Virus record (IMG/VR): IMGVR_UViG_3300043418_000252
Coordinates: 1-49,050 of that record
Length of the DNA: 49,050 bases
Origin: a virus
Reading direction: 5' to 3' (one strand)
Shown here: positions 19,398-28,600 of the stretch, in pieces
Position numbering within the stretch: position 1 is the first letter of the stretch
Layout of the letters: the number at the start of each line of letters is the position of its first letter
The notes under the pieces: generated by a model
What the model was told of the DNA's origin: nothing
The model's input: the letters and a program-made list of their open reading frames with translations, nothing else
Database searches by the model: none
Translations under genes and position numbers: made by a program

Positions 19398-20132
19398 ATG
19401 AATACTATAACACATAGCGAAAACAATAAAGGATGGACTTCGTTTTGGAGGTATTTCCCTGATGGTTTTTTGAATTTGAATAGCAAGTTTTTGACAATTA
19501 AAAACGGGCAATTATGGCTTCAAAATGACACTGAAAATCCGGTTAGAAATAATTTTTACGGAACGCAAGATAAGACAAGTATTAAAACCGTATTCAACGA
19601 AGCGAATGCTGACGATAAGATTTTTAAAACTTTAGCTTTAGAATCAAACGAAAAATGGAAAGCGACTTTAAAAACAAATCTAACTCAAGGAGAAATTAAA
19701 AAAGAGGAGTTTAACACTAGGGAAAGTAGGCAATTTTCTTTTATTCGTGGCGATCAAACACCGGGCAGTTTGTCTGGTAATTCAGCGCAAGGAATTGGTG
19801 TAATTTTAAGCTATACGGGATTAGTTATTTCTTTTGCAACGATTCCTGATTTAATAAACATTGGTGATCAGCTTTATCAAATTAACGTGAGTAATCAAGA
19901 GTTAATTGGAGCAATACTTAGTATAGACAGAAATAATAACACCGTTACTCTTAATCAAATAATTACTGTTCCGGTACCCGGACTATACTCCTACTCTCTT
20001 AAAAACTCAAGAATTGAAGGAGAGGAAATGCGAGGATATTATATGGAAGTAACACTTGAAAATGAAGATTCTACAAATGGAGAGTTATTCGCAATTTCTT
20101 CAAATATTGTTCAATCATTACAAATAACATAA
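19398..20132 (+). CDS. Structural protein of unknown function
   Basis: A 244-residue protein between fibre-like and internal virion genes. Its beta-rich sequence starts with a WTSFWRYFPDGFLNLNSKF segment that I associate with structural proteins of Bacteroidetes podoviruses. Conserved Trp and Asn residues precede a central beta domain and a C-terminal sandwich-like part. A virion role is inferred from neighbours; no known fold is claimed. Confidence 0.4.
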   Translation: MNTITHSENNKGWTSFWRYFPDGFLNLNSKFLTIKNGQLWLQNDTENPVRNNFYGTQDKTSIKTVFNEANADDKIFKTLALESNEKWKATLKTNLTQGEIKKEEFNTRESRQFSFIRGDQTPGSLSGNSAQGIGVILSYTGLVISFATIPDLINIGDQLYQINVSNQELIGAILSIDRNNNTVTLNQIITVPVPGLYSYSLKNSRIEGEEMRGYYMEVTLENEDSTNGELFAISSNIVQSLQIT

Positions 20133-20139
20133 AAACGAC

Positions 20140-20541
20140 ATGTTTAAAATAAGACTATTAACTGACGAAGACTTCCCTACTCTTATTGAGTGGTGGAAGT
20201 TTTGGCGTTTTCCAGCACCAAAAAAAGAATATTTGCCTGACGAAGGCCGTGGTGGAATTATGGTTTATAAAGATGGAGTAAATATTTGCGCTGGATATTT
20301 ATTCTTTACCAATTCTAAAATGGCTTGGATGGAGTTTATAGTTTCCAATCCGGAATATAAAGAGAAAGACCGCAAAGAGTCTGTTTGTTTTTTAATTAAC
20401 GAGCTAAATTATATTGCTAAGTCAAAAGGATTTAAAATAATTTTTACCTCAGTAAAAAATGAAAATCTTATAAACAGACTTAAGGAATGTGGCTATATTA
20501 TTGGAAGTGAAAATACTAAAGAGTTAATGATTAAACTATAG
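20140..20541 (+). CDS. GNAT-family acetyltransferase-like protein
   Basis: A 133-residue protein with the GNAT layout: an N-terminal strand/helix (IRLLTDEDFPTL), a central strand pair (GIMVYKDGVNICAGYLF), and a later helix with the strand IIFTSVKNENLINRLKECGY, typical of the C-terminal part that packs on CoA. The acetyl-CoA pyrophosphate loop (Q/RxxGxG/A) is poorly conserved (about KEKDRKES), so activity is uncertain. Such small GNAT proteins occur within virion modules of several podoviruses. The substrate is unknown. Confidence 0.55.
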   Translation: MFKIRLLTDEDFPTLIEWWKFWRFPAPKKEYLPDEGRGGIMVYKDGVNICAGYLFFTNSKMAWMEFIVSNPEYKEKDRKESVCFLINELNYIAKSKGFKIIFTSVKNENLINRLKECGYIIGSENTKELMIKL

Positions 20542-20553
20542 ATTTTTTCTATT
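20539..20553. repeat. 15-bp repeat upstream of internal virion genes, copy 2
   Basis: Exact second copy of the 15-mer at 9107-9121, again between a stop codon and a TATATTTG element. TTAAACTATA also lies beside both promoters (9130-9139 and 20531-20540). Confidence 0.5.
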
Positions 20554-20560
20554 ATATTTG
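20553..20560 (+). promoter_or_regulatory. Promoter -7 element before internal virion genes
   Basis: TATATTTG matches TAnnTTTG. A -33 TTTG is not present at the expected distance, so it may need an activator. It would serve the genes from 20585. Confidence 0.5.
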
Positions 20561-20584
20561 TAATTAAAATAAATAAATACTATT

Positions 20585-21220
20585 ATGTGCGCGGCAATAA
20601 CATCAGCAATAGTGGGCGGTTTGGGTGTAGGTTTAAGTGCTTATCAAGCAATTGATGGAGCCAACAGAAAACGAAAAGCTCAAAATGAGTTAAGTGATTA
20701 CGAAAGGCAAACACTTGACCATGCCTATAAAGATATTAAAATCAGCACAATGGGTTCTGATCTATTGAGAGAAGAGAATGCGCGTACTACGGCCGATATG
20801 GTTGACGCTACACAATTAGGCGGAACAAGAGCAATCATCGGAGGAATTCCTAGAATAGTAGCAACTACAAACCAAATTAATCAAAAAGCTGCTGAAATGC
20901 TTGATGGTCAGGTAATGAAACGAGATTACGCTATAGCCCAAGATAACGCTCGTATTGAAGGAATAACTGAAAATAGAGATATTGCTAACATCGCTGGACT
21001 GTCATCCCAAGTTGAAGCAGGAAGACAAGACATGTGGAATGGATTTAGTTCTGCATTATCTTCTGCTGCTTACATGGGGAGAGGTTTAAAAGAACTTAGA
21101 GCAGATTCCGGAATAGGTATTGACACCATTACTCCTGATACTAGTTGGCGAGACCAGTCATTAAAATTAAACAGGCTACCGAATCCTGTAATTAGCGCTC
21201 CTAAATACCCTTACATGTAA
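20585..21220 (+). CDS. Internal virion protein (cargo) 1
   Basis: A 211-residue protein with an Ala/Gly-rich hydrophobic N-terminus (residues 1-22) followed by long Gln/Asn/Asp/Ala-rich helices. This resembles T7 gp14-type and crAss-type small internal proteins that are ejected and help form a channel across the envelope. It is the first of three consecutive genes (211, 477 and 2523 residues) in small-to-large order, as in podovirus ejection-protein blocks. Assigned by composition and order. Confidence 0.5.
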   Translation: MCAAITSAIVGGLGVGLSAYQAIDGANRKRKAQNELSDYERQTLDHAYKDIKISTMGSDLLREENARTTADMVDATQLGGTRAIIGGIPRIVATTNQINQKAAEMLDGQVMKRDYAIAQDNARIEGITENRDIANIAGLSSQVEAGRQDMWNGFSSALSSAAYMGRGLKELRADSGIGIDTITPDTSWRDQSLKLNRLPNPVISAPKYPYM

Positions 21221-21225
21221 TACCA

Positions 21226-22659
21226 ATGGCAAACGCAAGTAACGCATACGCAACAATAAGTCCAATAAAAGCAAATATTGGAGAAACTATTCAAGGAATT
21301 GAAAAAATGGACTTTGCTTATCGTGAAGAACAAAGGCAAATTGATGCCTTAGATCAAGCCCGAAAAGATAAAGAACAAGCAAGGAATGATAAGTTGCGCG
21401 AAAAAATGCTTAGTCAAATTCCTAAAAACTATGATACAGGAAGTAGTTCTTTAACTGAATTTCAAGGAAAAATTATTCAACAAGGTGTAAATAGATTAGG
21501 AGAAATATATAAGGAACTTAAAAATCCAAATCTAAACGAAGATGAAAAAATAAAACTAGAAATTGAAGCTCAAAATATTGATAACCTGCCTGAAAACCTA
21601 AAGCTAGCAACTAATGTTTTCACAAAGCAAATTGAAGAATATAAAAATGGAATTGCTAAGGGAGAGTATTTTAGAAATCTAGATTTTGAAAAAAAAGTAT
21701 TAAATGGATTTGAGGGATACATAGGATCTCTTGACAACGGGTTGCCTGCGGTTGGTTTTATTGACAGAAATAATGATGGGAAGATTGATAATTTAGACGT
21801 TGTTGATTACAATCAAATGCAACAAGGAGTAATAGGGAAATGGAGCTTTCAAAAACAATTTGATCTAGATAAAATGGCCGTTGATGCTGCTGAAAAAGTT
21901 GGATATACAGACATTACTACCGATAGAAATTTTAAAAGCGTACAAGAGAAAAAAGCTAAAATGTCAGAAGTTATTTCCGTGGCTAATAATTTGCTGCAAA
22001 ACCCAGACGGATCTCCAACAGAAGCTGCATTATCTCAAATGAAAAAAATGGGAGTTGAGCCTGGCGCAGACTCATTACAAAAAGTAAAAAAATATTTTAT
22101 AGATAGGATTGTTGCAAACACAGACTATACTAAAAAAGAAGATTTTGACTATGGGGCCCAAACAAGCCGAATGAGTGAGAATAGACAAGCCAAAAAAGAT
22201 AAAAAAGAAGACGTAGTTGTTACTAAAATAGAGCTTTCAAATACAGGATTCAATAATGATTCATTTAAAGGAAAGCAAATTAGCAAAAAAGGTATTTTAG
22301 AAAACGGACTTAATCTTGGCAAAGGAATCAAGTTCGAAACAATTAACGGTGCTAAAACAGGACTAGACAACTCTACGGTAACAAATCTATTTATTAATAC
22401 TAACGGCAAGATTATTTACACGGCAGATGTATTAACTAAAAAATCTGCTAAATCTGCAGGAGGAGACCTTATGTCCGAAGAGACATCTACTACTCCAGCA
22501 TCGTATAGATCCGAAACAAGAACAGCTAGTGGCACGACAGAGGCGGCTTTGGCTAACAGGTTAGGCTACGGAAGCGCAGAAGAGCTAAAAGCTGAGTTAA
22601 GACGAATGAATCCTAATCAAAAAAAATCTAACACTACTAAAGTTAAAATAGACTATTAA
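21226..22659 (+). CDS. Internal virion protein (cargo) 2
   Basis: A 477-residue protein, mostly helical and rich in Lys, Glu, Asn and Gln, with a coiled-coil stretch near residues 25-60. It lacks recognisable enzymatic motifs. It begins 5 bases after the previous gene and ends 2 bases before the giant gene, implying co-expression. By analogy with podovirus ejection proteins it is probably carried in the head and injected with DNA. Confidence 0.45.
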   Translation: MANASNAYATISPIKANIGETIQGIEKMDFAYREEQRQIDALDQARKDKEQARNDKLREKMLSQIPKNYDTGSSSLTEFQGKIIQQGVNRLGEIYKELKNPNLNEDEKIKLEIEAQNIDNLPENLKLATNVFTKQIEEYKNGIAKGEYFRNLDFEKKVLNGFEGYIGSLDNGLPAVGFIDRNNDGKIDNLDVVDYNQMQQGVIGKWSFQKQFDLDKMAVDAAEKVGYTDITTDRNFKSVQEKKAKMSEVISVANNLLQNPDGSPTEAALSQMKKMGVEPGADSLQKVKKYFIDRIVANTDYTKKEDFDYGAQTSRMSENRQAKKDKKEDVVVTKIELSNTGFNNDSFKGKQISKKGILENGLNLGKGIKFETINGAKTGLDNSTVTNLFINTNGKIIYTADVLTKKSAKSAGGDLMSEETSTTPASYRSETRTASGTTEAALANRLGYGSAEELKAELRRMNPNQKKSNTTKVKIDY

Positions 22660-22661
22660 TC

Positions 22662-25600
22662 ATGCCGGATCCAAGACAAAAACTATACAAAGCACTTTCG
22701 AATGAATTTGACTTAGGTTCTTTTGAAGAATTTAATTCTAAAATGAATAGTCCCGAATCAAGACAAAAATTATATTCTTCGGTTTCAAACAAATTTGACT
22801 TAGGTTCTTTTGAAGAATTTGAATCTAAAGTTTCTTCAGTAAAAAAAAAAGAAGATTCCGTTTCTACTTCTCAAAAAGAAAATGGGGATTTGGCGCCAAA
22901 AAATGGTTCTTTGGGTACAGACGAAAGTAATGGAATGGCTACCCTTAAAAAGGGCTATAATTTAAACATCCCATCAAGCCAAACAAAATATACAGAAAAG
23001 AAACCCGTCAAGACATTACAGCTAAAAAATAAACTTTTAAATACAAAAGTTACTCCGGAAAATGTAGACGAAATTAACGCTGCTACTAATGAACTTTCAG
23101 CGTTGCAAAAAAAACAAACTCCAAACGCTATTGCTATTAAAAGGCAAGAAGATTTACAAAAAGACCCTAACTTTTTGAGTAAATATCAAGACTTTATGAG
23201 CAAAACATCTACCGTTACAGACGATGATGTTTTAAGAGCAAAAGAAGAATTAAATAGCGAGATTGATAATAGCGAATGGACTGATGTATTGAGAGAAGGG
23301 GCAAAAAAAGCCGTAAATAATGTAGTTGATTTTGCCAATACCCCAATGAAACTAATTAATTCTTTGGGTGGAGATGTGCCTACAATTCCGTTAATGGAGA
23401 CAAAAAAACCGCTTGAAAAGAACTTAAAGCAAGCAGACGAATATTTCCTGCAATTGAAAAAAGATGCTATTAAGAATAACAAATCCGTTCCTAAAGTAAC
23501 TCAAGAAGAACGTTTAGAAAAAGCAAAGGATTTCTTTATTAAAGAAAAAACAGATTCTTATCTAGCCTCAAGACAAAAAGATTACCTACAAGAACAAGAT
23601 GACATTGATGGCGGAGTTTTGCAAAGTAAATTTGCTGATTTTGAAAAAGGAAAATTAGCCTCTATTGATGAAAAAGAAAAAAATATTTTAAATAAACAAG
23701 CTGTACAAGAGGTAACCCATAATAGACTACAAACAGAAATAGAGAATCTTCAAGAGCAAGCTAAAAAAACAGGTGTTACTGATGAATTAAAGCAATTGTT
23801 CAACGATAAAGTAACGCAGTTAAAACAAGTTGAATCGGAAGGGTTGCAAACTATAAATGAATACGTAAACAACCGAACCAACATTGGAAATGTAACGGAC
23901 AATCTTGATATTTTTAAAAGAAACTATAGCCTATGGGGTAATCTTACAGGAAATATAGCGGTAGCAAGTACCGATTTGATTAGCGGTGCGTTTGGAGCAT
24001 TAGATTATGGAGCCAAGACAATTAGTAAAGCTACTGGATTAAAGTCGGGAGGTTTATTTGAGGATGCTTCTAAAGATACGAAGATGTTGTCTGAAAAAAT
24101 TGCTTCTGAAATAGAGAAGCCAATTTCTGTAGAAAACATTAATAGTCTTTCTGACTTTGGCGATTGGTTAATGAATGATGTTGGCGCCAAACAAATACCG
24201 ATTTTAGCATTAATTTCAACCGGAACCGCTGGAGTTGCCGGTATTGGAGCAACCGCACTGGGTTCTAAATTTGAAGATATGCGCGGAGAAGTTCAACGCG
24301 GAGAGAAAAAATACTCAACTACTGAAATGCTACTTCATCCTCTTGGCTATGGATTGGCAGAAACCGCAAGCGCGGCCGTAGATTTAATGGTGCTTAAAAA
24401 TGCCGGAAGAGTAATCTCAAGTGCTACAAATTTAGAAAAAAGAGAGATCGCTAAAGGAATGTGGAGCAGAGCAAAGAATTATCTTGGTACTTCAATTGAA
24501 GGAGGGATTTCCGAAACTTTAGACGAAACAGGGACTCAAGGTATTGAAAATGTGATTGACGGAAAACCTTTTACCGAAGGTATGACTGATGCGGGCGCCG
24601 CCGGAGGAGCAATGGGATTTATTATTCCATTTATTGCCGCTAATTACAAGCAAACAATTAGACCATTTACCATAGATAATAAAATTCAAGAAGCGAGTGC
24701 TAAATCATTAAAATTACAAGCCCAACTAGACAATCCAAAATTAGATTCTGATACAAAATTGATAATTCAAGATGGTTTAAACAAAGTAAAAACTGAAGTA
24801 GAATCCTTGATCAAAAAATCGGTTAAAAATATTTCTATTCTATCAAACAATCAGTTTAAAGAAATTATAAGCATAGAAAAAAAACAAGCAGAAATTAAAG
24901 CTAAAGCCGAAAAGATAAAATTCGATGATAATTTAGAAGATGATTTGAAAAATGAAATTATATCTAATTTAAAAACTGAATTTGACGATACTGAACAAAG
25001 AAGAATAGACTTATTACAACGTGGAGCATCAGCAGAAATAGGACGACTGGCTCCTGAAGAACAAATCAGACTTAAAGACTTAGCACAACGTAAATTAGTA
25101 AAAGAGTTAAATCCAGACGGAACTAAAAAAATCACGTTAAATGATGAACAAATTAGCAAGGAAGCATTTGCTATTTATAAGGAAGAAAATGTTGTAAATG
25201 AAAAAAATAATCCTAATTTTGTAAGTGATGAGCAACAAACCAAAATATCTAACTCCGGCACACCAAAAGAACTCGGAAGCGGCAATGAAATATATAGCCG
25301 AGAGCAAGAAGCGCTCAATAGATTGGGAGAAAGAACTAGAGAGAATGAAGAGAAACTCCAAAGACCCCTCACCCGATTTGAAATAGAAGATCTTCAAAAA
25401 GAAGAGGCCTTAAAGTTCGCTAAAGAAAAAGACTTATGGGTTAAAGATTTTTACTCTCTTGGGACTCCAACAAATATCGGGGGAAACGAAAATACAATTG
25501 TTTACAATCAAGAAGAACAAACGTTATACAAATCAAATAATTTATCGAACCATCAAAATACTCTTTCATCTTTCTTTGAAGGACTAGAGGGTCATAATGC

Positions 25601-28600
25601 CATATTCCCAGAAACACAATATGAGTTAGTTGGATTTACTGGAATTGATAAAGGAGAAGGTAAAATCCCATACATTGAGCCTATTTTAAAGCAAGATTTT
25701 GTTTTAAACGTAGAACAAGCTACCCAAGAAGACATTGATAACCACATGGTTTCAATAGGTTTTGAAAAAGTAAACGACCATACATTTAAAAACGAGCAAT
25801 ACACCGTATCTGATTTAAGGCCAAGGAATGTTTTAAAAGATGCGGACGGAACTATTTACGTTATTGACGACATTGTTAAAAAGAATAAGCCTGATGAAGC
25901 AGCACAGAGCCAAAATACTCCTACTGATGGAAACGTTCAGCCTGGAACTACAATCATGGACGAAAGTGGAGATTCAAAGCAAAAAAATACTAAAGAAAGT
26001 AATGTACAATCCTCCATTGAAAGCAGAAGCGTTCAAACAAAAACTATAACTTCTTCAAAAGTAAAAAACCCTAAAACAGGCGAATCTACTACATTTGATG
26101 TTGATATAGAAAATGGAATTGTAATAGGCATTCGTAATTCAAAAACCGGTAAGCCTATTGTAGAATTTGTTGAAGCCACTTATAAAAGCAAAGACAAAAA
26201 AACCGGTAAAATTGTTACCAAAACAAAACTTCGAAAAAATGGAAACTGGGCTTCGATTGAATCAGAAGCGCTTGGTTTAGAAACTGAAAATGAATTAACC
26301 AAAAGGAATAAAGAAATATTAACTAACTTTACTCCTAGTAATGAATATGAAGCGGCATTACATGCGTTAGCTACAGGATCCAAGGTTTCTGTTGATTCGC
26401 TGGCATCAGAAGCCGGAAACACAGATAGCAAATGGGCCACAAATCAATCAGCTAAAGAAACATTACCATCGGTAGAAAAACTTTCTGAACAAATTTGGCA
26501 AGGTTCTGAAATAGAATTAGACCAACAAGAGATTAGAAACCAATTGATCGATATTATTAATTCATTTGGAAGTGTTAAAGAAGTTCAGCAGGCTATAATT
26601 AATATCGGAAGTGAAAACACTATAAAATTACAAGAAGAGGAAGCGCGCGCGTTTTTAGGTTCATTAACAGATAAAGAATTTGCGCAATATGAAGCGATAA
26701 AAGCGGAAGAGGATTACCTGTCTGAATTAACCGATGAAGAAGCAGACAATTATTATAATCAAAAAAGAAACGAGTATGAACAAGGAGAACAAGCGACAAG
26801 TTCCAGAGAAACTAACGAGAGAGGAGAGACTTTTGTTGATATCAATGAAGAGAAACAAGGAGAAGCAGGAGCAACAAAAGAATCAGAACAAAGACGACAA
26901 GAAAGAGTAGTCGATAAAAAAGCTCTTGACGAGACTATAGATTGGCTAACTAAACTAGATCAAGACCTAAAATCTTTTGGAGACGAAACTTTAGGAATGA
27001 ACCTTCCTATTGTCGTTGCTCGAGGGGCTGTTAAAGCCATGAAAATTGCGGCACAAACCGCAAGAACAGCTCAGGAAATAATCGAAGCCGGATTAGATTA
27101 TGTAAAACAGTCTGACTGGTATAAAAACCTTTCTAATAAAGAACAGCAAGATCTTGATACCAACTTTAAAGACTACATTAATAAGCCGTTCCAAGGAGAG
27201 GAAGCTAAAAAGTCTCGATTTAAAATTGAAGAAGATATTCAGGCTCGTTTAAACAAAGGGGAGTCTGAAATCGATGTTTTAAACTCTATTTCTGATAGAC
27301 GTGAAAAAATGATTGCTCAAGATTACATTGAGAGACAAAAAAACCGAAGCGTTCCGGAAGTAAGAAAAAAAATAGCTGATTCTTTTCAAAAAGCAGACAA
27401 GGCATTAGAAGACAAGAAAACTACAGCAGAAAAAATAGACAAAGGGTTTAGAAACTTCATATCTAATTTCTTTGATAGACAATTTGTTCCAAAATTCATT
27501 TTAAATAAATCCGGAGGAAGATTAGTTCGTAATTATTTAATTGCTTCTAAAGGAGCTACCGGGTATGCAAAACAAATGTATGATTCTGCACATGCAAAAA
27601 TTTACAAAGGCCTTACTTCTGCAGAAATTAAAACTTTAGATAAAATTATTCAGCTAAGACGTTTTATTGCTATTGATACAAATAGAGCAAAAAATAACAT
27701 GCCGGACGTGGTACATCCTGATTTTATTAATAAACAAGATGCTGAAATTGAATTGACTGAATTAGAAAAAGAACTTGGATTAGATAAGTTTAAGGACTTG
27801 ACTAAGCGCGCTGATAATTATTTTGGCGAGTTTAAAGGGCTTCTTTCTGAAATGGAAAAATCGGGATTGATTTCAAAAGAAAGTTTGGATATGTTCTTTG
27901 AAATAGATTATCAGCCACGTATGTTTTTAGAGTTTCTTACTAAAAACGAAACAGATTTTGTTCCTGAAACATCTAGTAATGCAAGCCTATCAGCAGATCA
28001 AATTAAAAAATTAGAAGAAGGTTTAAATAGTTCTTTAATTTACGATTCTCAATACTTGCTTTCTCGTTCAATGAATATAAGAGCCAAGTCAATCGCTATG
28101 AATAACACTAACAAAAAATTAGTTGAGTTCATGGAGAAACAAGCCGAGGTAGTTAAAAAATTAAAAGAAAAGAATGACCAGACTAAACAAGAAAAGAACA
28201 CAATAAAATACTTTGAAGAACTTTCCAAAAGGGTTAAAATAAATCCTATTATTGGATTTACAGACACTGGAAATCCAAAATATAAATACGACTTGCCGAA
28301 AGGATTTAAAAATGCCAATTACTATATAAATGGAGTAAAGCATTCTATAATGGTGGAAGAGGTTTTTCACGAGCAGTATTTCGACTCTACTAAAGGTTTT
28401 TTAAACGGAAATGCAAAAGAAATTGTAGCTATGGCATCGGGTACCGCTGTGGTAAAAGCGTTGGCTACCGGGAATAACCCAACTTTCTTTATCACCAATA
28501 CACCTCGTGATTTATTGTTTATTGCAACGTTTTCAGAAGAGTATGGCATGTCTGTACCTGTAAACATTGCTAAAGTTATAAAAGACGCTTATTTTGGAAT

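Noticed and set aside
25840-26049. Plus-strand frame overlapping the giant gene
   Set aside because: It lies in another frame wholly inside the giant gene and has no recognisable features.
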